Source: Scenedesmus sp. ARA3
Taxonomy: Eukaryota > Chlorophyta > Chlorophyceae > Sphaeropleales > Scenedesmaceae
Assembly: GCA_004335835.1 (NCBI GenBank)
Contig: RWJK01001745.1
Coordinates: forward strand, 1 to 64,000
Length of the DNA: 64,000 bases
Reading direction: 5' to 3'
Shown here: one piece after another, positions 1 to 11,235 of the stretch
Numbering within the stretch: position 1 is the first letter of the stretch
Layout: each line of letters begins with the position of its first letter
The notes under the pieces: model-generated
Seen by the model: the letters and a program-made list of their open reading frames with translations, nothing else
What the model was told of the DNA's origin: nothing
Database searches by the model: none
Position numbers and translations under genes: made by a program

Positions 1-483
1 TAAGTTTTGCTTCAACTGGTACTTGAATGTGCAGTGGCAATTGCACGGTATGCACTGAGCAGTACAGGCTGACACACACCGATGTGTGTTCCAGTGCTAT
101 GTTGCAACATATTGCACAGCAGCTGCAGCTCAGCAGCCTGCAGTTCTAAGTTGCACAGCAACTGCCACTGCTCATATGCTTGCGCGAAGGTATGATACAG
201 CCATTGCATGTGCATGGTTGTGAGTGGACGACCTTATTTGGGTTTGTAGTGTTGGACAGCAGATGTACTGACTTGGCTATGCAGCTGTATGTGTGCACCT
301 GCAGCAGACCATGTTCTGCAGTAGGTGCGCACCTATGGCTGTGCATGCACAGCCAAGGACCACTACTATGGGCTACTGGGACAGCAAGCAATGTGCATGC
401 ACCTTTGTTGTGATAATACTTATATCATACACTATAATACGGCATGGTCTGTGGTCTTTATAACATAAATGCAACACTGTTCA

Positions 484-597
484 CAGCAACATTCACAAAA
501 AGTGTTCACACGAAGTTCACACGCTGTTCACAAAAAAACCGAGTGATGCCACAAAACCATTCACCAAGGGGTTCGCAAAAACGTTCATAAAGTATAC
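484..597. repeat. GTTCAC/ATTCAC-rich low-complexity tract
   Basis: The motif TTCAC recurs many times here, with spacers of A runs. Around 582-611 the sequence AACGTTCA is followed after a short spacer by TGAACGTT, an 8-bp inverted repeat. The tract leads directly into the 63-bp dispersed repeat at 598-660. Together they look like one end of a non-coding transposon or MITE. That reading is an inference, because no target-site duplication was identified. The flanking 1-480 stretch shows no supportable gene. Confidence 0.5.
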
Positions 598-660
598 ATT
601 GTGAACGTTTTCGAGAATTTTTTTGCGACGGGTTTGCGAAGTCACCCGTTGGTGCAGTGA
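598..660 (+). repeat. 63-bp dispersed repeat, copy 1
   Basis: This 63-bp segment matches 14070-14132 at 60 of 63 positions in the same orientation. It begins ATTGTGAACG and ends GTGCAGTGA. The match stops sharply on the right in both copies. In the second copy the left side is lost in the N gap. It is probably the edge of a dispersed repeat family. Confidence 0.8.
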
Positions 661-1042
661 TGAGTGACAGTGTCACTCATGTCTCCCTGCATGTGCCTTG
701 CCACTAAATCCCACAAGCTCCCAAATTCCCCTCTTCTGGCCTCTCCCACTGTGTTTTAACTTCCAACTTCCAGTGACTTCTCCTCTTTTTGGAAAAGTTG
801 AGATTTTAGTGGGAGTTGATATGTACACAGCCTTGTGCCTTTCATACAATACTTCTGCCGTTGTACATTTACGGGAAGTCAGTAAATGCTCCATCATTTA
901 CCCCTCTTCCCTCAGGGGTGTGACAGGGAGTGAAGGGAGTCAACAGGCCCTTTGCTGCAGCAGCTGCGAGCACGGCTACCTCCTTCCACTGGTATCGAAT
1001 CAATCCTAGCAACGAGATGTGTCATGTACCGTGGTTTTCAAA

Positions 1043-1166
1043 AGCAGAACCCGCTTCTTCACTGTCCGCACCGCTTCTCCTGGTCACACTGTCAAACTTT
1101 GACCCCCTTTGAAAGGGGGCGGAAGGGTGAACGTTCACGGCTCAGGCAGCTTACCGTGGGGCGGTA
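1043..1166 (+). promoter_or_regulatory. Upstream block shared with the GT92 gene
   Basis: This block lies about 270-390 bp before the GH125 start. It is homologous to 7949-8059, which lies upstream of the GT92 gene on the other strand, so both copies point the same way relative to their genes. Shared cores include CACTGTCCGCACCGCT, GTTCACGGCT and GTGGGGCGGTA, in the same order and with similar spacing. It may be a common promoter module or the two inverted ends of a larger duplicated or mobile segment. The sequence alone does not decide between these. Confidence 0.5.
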
Positions 1167-1434
1167 TCAAGATCGCCACCGATTGCATTGTCGGCCTTAG
1201 TCGTCACCAGATGAACAGCAAACACTTATCTGTGCGAGTTGACGGTGCGTTGCCAGCGAGCTGCGAGTTTTTGTGGCGAGCCAGATCGCGAGTCCAGGTC
1301 GCGGTCTCTGTCCCAACTTAGCGAGTTGGCCCGCTCTCCTCCCCCTCTACTCCGGAATAATGAAAATAGCAGAACTGATTTGCTTTGCGTGAGAAAGTGC
1401 CCAAGGTTGAACTTCCGGGTTAGCAGAGCAAGGC

Positions 1435-3528
1435 ATGAACCAAACCAAGCGCCCCAATTTGCTAATCGCTGCGATTGCAAGCGCAGCCGTATTGCTGCTT
1501 GTTTACAACCATTTCGTATTGCTGCTGATCAGCAACAACGCACATACGGTCAGGGTCACAACACTGCTGCCAGCGACAGCAGGTGGCCATGATTATGCCG
1601 CGCTGCAGAGACATGATGCAGCAACCTTACATCCAGGCAGAACTGCTCAAGCAGCCTTTGAAGAACAAGGCGTTGCTTCAAGCTCTGTTCAAGGGCCACC
1701 AGAAATCTGGGCAACTGGCCCGAGCAATGGCCCTCAGCAGCAGAAGCTGCTGCAGCTGCTGGATGCAGGCACGCTGACGCAGCTCAAGTCCCTGTGTGGC
1801 CGCTGCCTCTACCGCACATTGAACTCATATGTTCGTGCACACGACTTTGGTCGCGCCACAGTGGTGCTCACAGGCGACATCCCTGCCATGTGGATTCGCG
1901 ACAGTGCTGTGCAGATGGCTTCATACTTCCCGCGAATCAGCAGGCGGCCAGCCATCAGGCATGTTTTGGAGGGTGCCATCCGCGCTCAGTCATACTTCAT
2001 CCTGCAGGTGCGGACAGCAATCAATCAACTCCTGGTTAGCAACACCAGCTTGTGGGTCTGTGGTTTGTTGCACTGCCTGCACGGTGGCTAGCAACCTGCA
2101 TAAGTTGTTAGCGCAAAACATGCAACCGAGCTGTGAACCCAGCGGCTGTTGTTTGGCCAGGGCTGAAGCGGCACTGGTCAGGACCAGATGCAGAGAGCAG
2201 CAAGCGAACATACATCTGTTGGCCAATATCATGTGGCAGCCGTGCATTTGGATAACCTGTTGCATGCATCTTTTGCATTTGCACCAGGCATAGGCATACT
2301 ATCATTTGCTGATCTGCCTCGACGTTTGCAAAGACCTCCACCATTCTTAGCATTGAAACACTTGAAACTTCACACTAGCTCCTTCAACTTCATGTGCCGC
2401 AACTCTGCACAGGACCCTTGGGCAAACGCTTACAACCCCAAGTACATGCCACCAGCAAAACTGTCCAAGTATGATCGCCAGCTGGGGCGCGGTGGTTGGG
2501 TTTGGACACGCAACTTTGAGCTTGACTCGGTAGCCTACTTCTTCAACTTCTTATGGAATTACCACCAGACACCCAGCATTTGGAACCCAGGTGCAATGCT
2601 ACTCGAACCTTTGGTGCATGATGCAGTGGTCACAATGCTGAAGCTGCTACAAGTTGAGCAGCATCACAAGGAGCGGTCACCGTACCGTTATAGTGAGCTG
2701 CCGCGAGAGGGCCTGGGCCCACCTTGCAACTACACAGGCATGGTGTGGAGTGCTTTCAGGGCAAGCGATGACCCCCAACAGTTCTCTTACAATATCCCTG
2801 ACAACATGTACCTCTGGGGAGCTCTGAGTCGCCTGGCCAAGCTGAATGCTGCGACCTGGCGGGACAGCTACATATCTGCAACCACCCAGCGGCTCATGGC
2901 TGATGTGCACGCCGGCATTCAACAGTACGGCATAGTTGAGGTGTCAGCAGGTGTGAAGATGTATGCGTACGAGGTGGACGGCTTGGGGAACAGCCTGCAT
3001 GATTTTGACGACCCAAACTTGCCTTCACTGCTTGCACTGCCATTGCTAGGGTATGACTTGTATGATGCAAGCGTGTATGCCACTACAAAAAAGCGAATTT
3101 TGAGCAGCACCAACCCCTTCTATTATTCTGGGAGTGAGCTCCGAGGTCTGGGAAGCCCACACACAGCACCACAGCATGTGTGGCCGCTTGCCACAGCAGT
3201 CGAAGCACTTACATCCAACTCCTTAACACAGCAAGCAGAGCTGCTGCGGATGCTGCTGAAGATGGCTTACGGCAATGGGCTTGTGCACGAGAGCGTGCAT
3301 GTCAGCTCCTTGTCCAGCTTTACGAGGCCGGAGTTTGGCTGGGCAAACGCAATGCTGGTGGTGGCGGTTGAGTCCTTGCTAGGGGTGGACTGTGATGCAG
3401 AGGCGGAGGTATATAGGCTGGCGGAGATTGGCAGACGCGAGCAAAGCGAAGCACGCATGCCCGCAAATGGAGGCAGGGATGTGCCGCAGTACTACGAGCA
3501 GCTTGAGGCGGCAATTGTACACGAGTAG
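1435..3528 (+). CDS. Glycoside hydrolase family 125 exo-alpha-mannosidase, membrane anchored
   Basis: Two exons, 1435-2007 and 2413-3528, join in phase 0 (CAG|gtgcgg ... cacag|GAC) to give a 562-residue protein. Residues about 9-33 form a hydrophobic signal anchor, which suggests a type II Golgi or ER protein. The rest matches the GH125 family of metal-independent exo-alpha-1,6-mannosidases: TGDIPAMWIRDS at about 146-157, DPWANAYNP right after the splice junction, WTRNFELDS at about 222, a GLGNSL..HDFDDPNLPSL segment near 381-394 and HES near 483-485, followed by FTRPEFGWAN. In characterised GH125 enzymes, these last two regions hold the acid and base residues. The splice restores the family block AIRAQSYFILQ-DPWANAYNP exactly. 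The likely role is trimming of alpha-mannose from glycans in the secretory pathway. The substrate is not determined by the sequence. Confidence 0.9.
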
Positions 3529-4938
3529 AATAAGTATATTCCACCACTATATAGTGGTGTGTCAGCTGATTTTTTTCCAATTAGGGCATGCACTTCTGCT
3601 TTTTTTACATTAAAAAACCGGTATGGTATTATGTGCTGATTTTGAGACATTTAACGCAAGTAACATACCAAATAGCAGGGTCTGCTCAGTAAGCCTTTTT
3701 TCGGCAGTGTACCACATATGTGGTAGAATGCATTCTACAATGAAGTACGTATTACGAGTCAAAACATCGCTATTTGAAAGCTGATTGCTCAAAACCCTGG
3801 AGCCAAATGTTGAAACTCTTCTTGATACCCTGTTGCGAGATGCAATTGGCGGCTCACACCTCTGCGCACACTGACGCTCCTGCCGAGCCAATAAGCTATT
3901 GATTTGCGACAACATGCTATGTGTTGCCAACTCAAATCTTGTTGCGCTCGCCAATAAGTAATGGAGCTCAAGGACCTGTGCAGCCATGGTGGCCTTTCGG
4001 GGGATCACTTCTTGCCATGTGAGTACGCATTATGTTGCATTGTGCTTGTGCTTCTAATTCAAGCATTCGACATCTTTCTTTGTACGGGCCATCACGGCAT
4101 GTCGACCGTCATGGCATGACGACTCGTCGTCATGACGACGGACGAATCGCCAGAAATTGGCTGGGCACAAAACTGCATTGATTTTTAGAAAAAGTAAGCA
4201 TGTTTGCAGCAGGCGACGGCGCCGGCGCGCTGGCCACAGCGACAATGGGATTGGCTGTCTGCACCAGGCTTGGTTGATTGGACTGCAATCTGCAGTAGCA
4301 CTTGGGGGCTGTCGGTGGGACGTATTTTTAGCGTATTTTTTTAGCGTATTTTTTTGCGTATTTTTTCAGCGTATTTTTGCTACTTGACTTTCGTGGAGCT
4401 GCGGTGCCTGACAACAGCACACCATGGTCTGACTGGCCAGTCAGCAATGCTAACCACACTGCGTAGTTGCTGCGTGATGCAGCGCTCAGTGCAGCAGCGA
4501 CTGCTGCATGCAGCATGCTGCAGCGGCGCTGGACAGTGAAGTGGTGTACTAGTGGTGTCTCCTTCATGCTCTGCTATGATGGTTTTCACCTCCCAAAAGT
4601 TGCAAGATTGCTGGCCAGTGGTGCGCGCCTGCCGTAGCATGAGCCGCGCCTTCAAAAACTTTGTGCGAGTGCTGGCACTAGTATGGCTGTACTACAGCAG
4701 CTGCTGCATGGCTTGGGAACTGCACCGGCGTGGTGAGATTCTTTGCCGCACAGTGAAGTGTGCCCAGCTAACATATTAGATTCATTGCTTGACCAATATT
4801 GGCACTCAGGTATGTTTATTTCCTCCGAGCCCGCCATGCTTATATATTGTGAGAGCGCAACAGCTTGAACACATCAACAGGCCTTGTCATGCTGGAACGG
4901 CACATACAAGTAGCAGCTGACCGGTTCAGGTGTGAATG
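3529..4938. other. Intergenic region between two convergent genes
   Basis: There is no confident gene here. At about 4318-4380 there is a short A/T-rich tandem repeat built on GCGTATTTTTTT-type units (five units). Around 4100-4142 there is a palindromic GTCGTCATGACGAC cluster. Small open frames near 4552-4779 lack any family signature. The region serves as the 3' side of both the GH125 and the GT92 genes. Confidence 0.5.
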
Positions 4939-7402
4939 TCAAAGTAATGGTGGCGCCCAAGCATCAAAACGTCGACCCCCATACAGGTTTGCGATCCCAG
5001 GGGCTGTGCTGCCCCAACCGCTCGTGTCCGTGAACACACCACCCTTCAACATCGCGGCTACATCTGTGCGTATCTGATCATGCAGGTGCTGCCTGAAAAG
5101 CGTGCAGAAAGCTAGGTCCAACTGCAGAGGTGAAGATCCTACTTCTGCTGCGTTGACCGAGCCACATACATCACAGGCACTGCCAGGCGACGGCCAAAGC
5201 GGCAGTGACTGCTGATCAAACCTGCCAGCAGCTGTTGCAGCTGCAACCTGCTCAATGTTGGATTTCAGCAGCGGCAGCATGCGTGCCGCAAACGTGGTGT
5301 TGCCCTTGTGTATGTCATGTACGCGGTCGTGCATCTTTACAGCCACCTGGTTTGGAACTGTAATTCTGCTTGATGCCAAGCTGTGTGGTGACACTGCAAA
5401 CATGGAGTGAACAGCAGCCTGACCAACGGCCAGTGGATCAACAATAGCCTTTTGCGGGTCACGACCAGCTCCTGAAGCCGCCAGCATTGTGCTGGGCCAG
5501 GTGATGTGATGGAACCCAATGGTGGGGGGCAGCCGGCAAGCTTGCGACCAAGTGCTGTTTGCCTTATGTAGCAACGGCTGCTGCTGTTGAAGGCACCCAG
5601 AGCACATCTTGACACCAGAAAACAGGTACTCAGCAGCTGCGTTGCCGCCGCTGCTGCTTACCAACTGCTGCAGCATGACGTGCCAGTCCTGTGCTGCGCG
5701 TGGAAGGATATACTCGTCTAAGTCAAGAACAGCCACCCATCTGTGCTGCGCTGCCATGGCACGGTATACACAATCTTGAATGGCCAGTGTTTGGCCCCAG
5801 TGCGCAATCGCATAATTGTCCTGCGACAAACATCCACCAGGCAGGGAGCAACATAGCAAGAACAGCAATGTTTTGATGGGGTTTGGCAGCGCAACACCGC
5901 AACAGTAACCAGTGTCTTGAGCAACTAACAGAGTAACCCTGCACTTGAATGCTGCTTAGCATGATGGGTGCGGTTGGTGTTGCTGTGCCTGGTGTGAAGA
6001 TTGGTGAACTGCTGAAAGTTTCAAAACTGGCGCTTTGCTAGTCATGACAGGGTGCAACAGGCTGTAGCAAAGCATGTTAATACCGCCGTGCACCACCACA
6101 ACCGCCAGTGACGCAACCAACACAGCAGGAGGTCACCATGCCCACCTGGTGATAAGTGCATTGTGGCGAGTCAAATTGTGCCCGGGATGCTGACGGATGA
6201 AAGAAAGGTAGCAAGCAGACCTGTTGCTTGCGTTCAAGGATGCTGGCGGGAATGATCCATTCTTGGATCTGCGCAAACCCCTGAGCTGCATAGAAGTCCA
6301 TGAGTGGCTTGATGAGGGGCCCTGGGTTGAAGGAGTACATGAACACCTGCTGCACACCCATTACCTTGTGGAACGCCTGCCAACTGATCAATGTCGCTGC
6401 GTAGGCATCTGTGTGCACTGGTGGCGAGCATACAGCAATACTCCCTTCACCAGACATGTACGACTGCCGCTGTTCTGCTGCCAACACAGGGATGGTCTCC
6501 ACAGGGACCCATACTTGTGGCTTGCTGAGCAACGATTCATCAAAGGACTTACCCTGATTGCTGTCTTGATTCACTGTCAGTGTTATGCTCAAATGTGCGC
6601 TTGTTTCGCCTATTTTGTTGCTTGGCAGGTAGCTGTCATGCAACACCTGGGGCAGCTCGCAGAACCCAGTAGATGATTCGTAGTTGAAGAACGCCTCATT
6701 ATTCTTGACAGCATAGGCGACAGTAAGGCTCAAAGTCTGCAAATATGCACTGCCAGCTGTTAAACGCAGCAGGCACCTCCATCCTTGAGGGATGATGCGC
6801 TTGTCAATAGCCATGATCACTGCTATCCTTGCCCGCTGGCCGTGCATGATGGGCCGGGTGTCCAAAAAAGCAGAAACAAGATAGGCTGGAGCCTGAAAGC
6901 TGGATGCATTGCTTGTGTCCTGATCACCAGCCCTGCTTAAGTGGTGCAGTGCTCGCCAGGGCAGCGGTTGGCTTGATTTGTTTCGGGCGGGTGGTCCCGG
7001 CTGCTGCTGATGGCCAGCCATCACTGCGTGTCGCATGTCCCACTCACTTGTCGTGTTACTCGTATCATACGGCGGCTTCTGTCGCAACGCCGAAACTGTA
7101 GCTGCTTTACCTGCTGCTGGTGCTGCAGCCACTGCTGCTGCCGCATATGTTTCTGCTCGGGCATTTGCGCCCCTGCCACCAGATCTGTGTGGGCTTGCTT
7201 TGCCAGGTGTCGGGGCTGCCCCACCAGCACCTGTCGTGCCATCAACTACCACTACCTGCACACGCGCACTACGTGTGGGCCAGTTTGATTTTGCGTTGAA
7301 CGAAAAAGACATCACATGTCTCTCAGTGCCAGCAAAGCTTGCGATGACATACAGGACCACTGCAGGCACAGTGTTGATAACAGCCTTGTCAGTGCCTTGC
7401 AT
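4939..7402 (-). CDS. Glycosyltransferase family 92 (DUF23) membrane protein
   Basis: Two exons on the minus strand, 7402-6221 and 5820-4939, join in phase 0 (CAG|gtctgc ... tcgcag|GAC) to give about 687 residues. The N-terminus has a hydrophobic segment at about 9-24, consistent with a type II Golgi anchor, followed by a long low-complexity stem rich in A, P and S. The catalytic region has the GT92 pattern: a segment on sharing a space with a partner (ISWQAFHKVMGVQQVFMYSF), then YAAQGFAQIQEWIIP. After the splice come WGQTLAIQDCVYR and WVAVLDLDEYILP. The DLD at about 427-429 is the metal and nucleotide-sugar binding DxD motif. GT92 enzymes characterised in animals and plants are galactosyltransferases, so a galactosyltransferase activity is plausible but not proven. 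The start is the first ATG with a following anchor. An additional 5' exon cannot be excluded. Confidence 0.85.
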
Positions 7403-7948
7403 ATGCAGCTGGTTGGATCACACACCAGCATACAGAGCTCAACAAATCTTGTGTGCACAATTTGACTTAGCATGCCATGCTTTTGTTGTGTGACAGTCGG
7501 CAGCTGATCGGTACTGCACTGGTGCAAATGGATGTGGAGTCGGTGGAGTCCACCGATTGACCTCCTGCTGCACATCTAGCCACTTCAACCACTTGCTGCT
7601 CACATGATGCACCAAGCAGCGCTAAGGAAACCTTGGTTCTTCCGCGTAAGTTCCGCTTCTGCAACTTCGTTTCAGATGCATTGTGCGAGAACAAATGCTC
7701 CGACACAGGCCTGTCACCGGGCCAGGCTGCACGACTCATGGGCGTCCTGAGGATCGAACTGAAGGTGTATGCATAAGATTGCGATACAATCGAAATTTTG
7801 TTTCAAGCCAACCTTGTAAGAGATTGCCTCATTCGGGCTGTTTGGTGCCGGGGTTTGTTCGACATTACTGGAAACATTCACAATCTGCGAGTTTGTCTTT
7901 GTGTGACTGCTTTATGTTCCGTATCTTGCATGACTGAGGCCTTGTACG

Positions 7949-8059
7949 TACCGCCCCACCGTAAGCTGCGCAAGCCGTGAACCCTTCGGCCTGAACTGAC
8001 ACAGTGACTGGGCAAATGACTGGAGCAGCGGTGCGGACAGTGGCGAAGCATGTTCTGCT
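7949..8059 (-). promoter_or_regulatory. Upstream block of the GT92 gene, homologous to 1043-1166
   Basis: Read on the minus strand, this block repeats the order AGCAGAAC, CACTGTCCGCACCGCT, GTTCACGGCT and GTGGGGCGGTA seen before the GH125 gene. It lies about 550-660 bp before the GT92 start. Flanking sequence outside the block is unrelated between the two sites. Confidence 0.5.
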
Positions 8060-8215
8060 CATATGGCGCACGGAACATAAAAGATGTTTCCAGCATAGAT
8101 TTGATACCTGTTTAAGGGGGTGTCCGTGCCCTCAGCAGTGATCGCGGACACATTGATTGGCTCCTAAGGAGTTCTCCTTTAGTACGTCCGGCTCCTATCG
8201 TAACTTAGTACTAGG

Positions 8216-9600
8216 ACAGCCCCCCTCCTCTGCTCCTCTCCACTCCTACACTCCTCTCACCAACCCAACCCCTCTCACCAACCCAACTCCTCTGCTGGTT
8301 ACAATTGTAACTTGCAAGTTACAAGTCCTACGCGTCAGAGCTCTCGAGGCAGGCACCTCGAGGCAGGCAAGCCTGCTTGAGCCTATGCTCTTCCGTGCGT
8401 AAATTAGAGAAGGACAAGAACAGGCCTGGGCCTGAGAGCTCTATCGTAAGAACTCATTCCCATCCTTCTACGCTTGAAGCCCTAAGATAAGCTGCAAATG
8501 GACTCCGACGCCGGCCCCTGGCAACTGGCTGCCCCAGGGTCGGCTGCTCCTGCCGGCCCGCATGCGGGCAGACTGCCCCATGGGTCGGCTTCTCCCGCCA
8601 AGCCGCGTAAGAGCATAGTGCTCCACGGGCCGCCTTCTCCCGCCACGCCGCATGGGGCAACGTGCCCCATGGGCCGGCTCCTCCAGCTCCGCCTTCTCGC
8701 CAGTCCAGTCGCCGCCGCCTTCAGGTCTGCGTGTGTCAAGCAAGGGTATGTGACAGTGTAGTGTCAGTGTTTCTTGCGCTTTTTGCGTTGCCGTGGAAGC
8801 ATAGTGTTGAGGGGCTTGTGACAACGTTTGCCATTATTGTTTGTGATGGATGTGGCTGCCTGTTGTACGGGTACTGCTTTCGACGCGTGTGAGGGGTGGT
8901 GTGGTGCAGGTTGTATAAGAACGAATTTAGGTTGTCCATAGCGGAGTTTGTGTTGGTGCTGTGCGCGTTCACTGTGACATCGCGTGCCAATGATACTGGT
9001 CAGGCTGTTTACTGCTTGTATGTGTAGATTATTGATGAGGGACGCTAGGGTACTCCTCTGCTCCTCTCCCCTCCTTTGCTCCCCTCACCCCCCTCACCAG
9101 CCCCACTCCACCGCTCCTCTCCACTCCTTTGCTCCTCCTAATAGCTAAAAGCTAAACCCCACCCTAAACCCTAAACTGAACCTTCAACCCTAAACCGAAC
9201 CCTAAACCACAAAACGCCCAAACCCTAAACCTAAAGGAGTAGTGGAGCGGAGAGGAGTGGGGGAGTTGGGGGTTGGTTGGGTTGCCCAACCCCACGGGGA
9301 TGGCTGCCCGCCTCCTCTGCTCCTCTCCACTCCTAAATCTCCTCTCAGCCCCATCTACCCCTCTCACCAGCCCAACTCCTCTGCTCCTCTCCCCTCCTTT
9401 GCTCCCCTCGCCCATCCCTGCCAGCCCAACTCCTCTGCTCCTCTCCACTCCTCCCTGAAAGGAGTGAAGAGGCACTCCTACAGACTAAAAGCACTCCACT
9501 CAGCTCCTCTCCTTCTGGCAGAGGAGCAGAGGAGCTCCACCCTTGCTCTTAGCGCTCCACTCCACTCCTCTCCTTTGGGCAGAGGAGAAGAGGAGCTCCT
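8216..9600. repeat. CTCCTCTCCACTCCT-type pyrimidine repeats with minisatellite and telomere-like tract
   Basis: Clusters of CTCCTCTGCTCCTCTCCACT occur at about 8220-8300, 9050-9140 and 9310-9480. Purine-rich (inverted) and mixed copies lie near 9236-9260 and 9510-9600. Between them, 8530-8700 contains about 3.5 copies of a 44-45-bp GC-rich unit (GCCCCATGGGTCGGCTTCTC and variants). At about 9155-9237 there is a degenerate array of CCCTAAA and CCTAAAC motifs, which resembles the plant/algal telomere repeat. No gene is supported in this stretch. Confidence 0.7.
9155..9237. repeat. Degenerate interstitial telomere-like CCCTAAA array
   Basis: At least seven CCTAAAC or CCCTAAA motifs occur with substitutions (ACCCTAAACC, ACCGAACCC, ACCTAAA). 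The strand shown is the C-rich strand. It sits inside pyrimidine-rich satellite DNA. A true chromosome end would show a perfect terminal array, so this is most likely an old interstitial or subtelomeric remnant. Confidence 0.65.
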
Positions 9601-11235
9601 CTGGCCAAAGGAGACATCCCCTGTCGCCGATCTATTTGTGTGATCGCGACGTGTGCTGTGGGTCAACTCCCGTAGCTGATGCTGTCGCAAAACGGCCAAT
9701 GCGCGACCTCCTACCCTCTGGTCAAGCATCTATGCTTATCAGCTTGCATTTGAACATCCATGCAATGCAATCATATGCCTAGTACTGTGCACGGGCAGTA
9801 TCGTACGATAAGCAGTAAGCAGTACTGCTGGAACTACTCCTCACAAGCATCTGCATTCAGCGCAGTAGTTGCCAACTTGCAGCGGCGGTGATCTCATAGA
9901 GATGTGTGTGAGGTGGATGTTTGTCCCCATTTCGGAGTAGAGGGGGGCGGCAATGCTTACACGTTCTGAAGCTTGAGCTGCCAGTGCAGTGCACTGCAGT
10001 CAGAGTCTGCCACAGCTGTCATCTGCTGCACTGCTGGGGCCGTTTGCACCGTGAAATCTTCAGATGTTTAAGCTTACAGATTTGGCATGTGGTGAAGCTT
10101 AGCATTTTGCCTTTGCAAGATACTGCCACGCCTTTCCCATGGGCCTGCCTTGCCACTGGCCCAGTGGGCCGGGCCCAGGGGGCCTCAGCCAGCAGCTGAG
10201 TGAGCCCTCAACACTATTTGGATGGCAACTAGCTGGTGCTGATGTTGCTTATGCAAGCAGGAATAGCCCGAAAAAGTATCTCTAGTAGGGTTGAATTGTT
10301 GAACATGTGTGAACTGTCAAGCGTACAGTACACTGTTTGCCATTCAGCAGCCTGCTGAGTGCCTTCAGCTGGTGCCTTGGCACAGCACAAACAACATGGA
10401 CACCAGGAAGGAGTTGAGGTCATCGGTGGGACGGTTCAGGAGTTGTGTTTTGCTGCATTCTGTGTAGGCTTCACTCAGAAGACAAAATGTAAAGTCGCGA
10501 CATGTTCTGTACAGCCGCTGAATCGTCCTGATGGTTTCGCGGTGTCTGCTAACGCAATGTAAGAAATCGTGAAATTCAACATCATTCAGCGCAAGAAAGG
10601 TGACCAGCAAGAGTCCCGACACCTGATAGCCCTCACTTGCCCTCGCTTGCTCTCAGTGCATGCCGGACAGGACGGTCATACACAAATGAACAATGAGCGA
10701 AAGCCATCATGCAAGTAACGTCATATAGCTAAATCCTCGTTTGCACGGAGTGTGCGGGTGTGTGGTAGCTTGGGGCTCGACTGAAAGCATTCGCTGACAC
10801 GGAACACTCGCCGTCGTATCAGAAAAGATGGTGGCTTTTAAAACATAATAATAGTATGTGATGTACATAGCTGTTATATCATACATAGATATACTTCATC
10901 AACCTGCATGCGGAATTCAGCGGACTTCATGCTTGACAGCTATGATGTTAGCGGAGACTTCGAGAGTTTCTGACAAGTATATGTTTGTGTTTTGTCCCAG
11001 CTCTCCGGTGAAAAGCAGACCGATCGGGCAGTCACCGGCCATACCAAGCCACGACAGAAAAGGAGCAGCGAACCGACAAATAGTATTACATCATCATGTA
11101 CATTGACCGATCATCGCCGTTTCTATCCATGATTTCGAAGAGCGGATTTCATGACGCTGTTTGATCTCGACGACTAGTGGTTGTTTAAGAACTTGATGAG
11201 CACGTATAAGCATCCACACCACACTGCCATCCACC
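9601..11235. other. Intergenic region, no confident gene
   Basis: No family signature was recognised. A minus-strand open frame at 10365-10622 has a protein-like composition (LALNDVEFHDFLHCVSRHRE...), but no start context, splice partner or homologous family was recognised. It is left unannotated. The last part holds the 5' region of the GT61 gene. Confidence 0.4.

Noticed and set aside
8157..8215. Possible rRNA or tRNA fragment
   Set aside because: The stretch around TTAGTACGTCCGG was considered, but it does not match a conserved rRNA block or fold as a tRNA. No RNA gene is claimed anywhere in the window.
8454..8824. Overlapping open frames on both strands in GC-rich DNA
   Set aside because: The 44-45-bp minisatellite explains them, and no domain is present.
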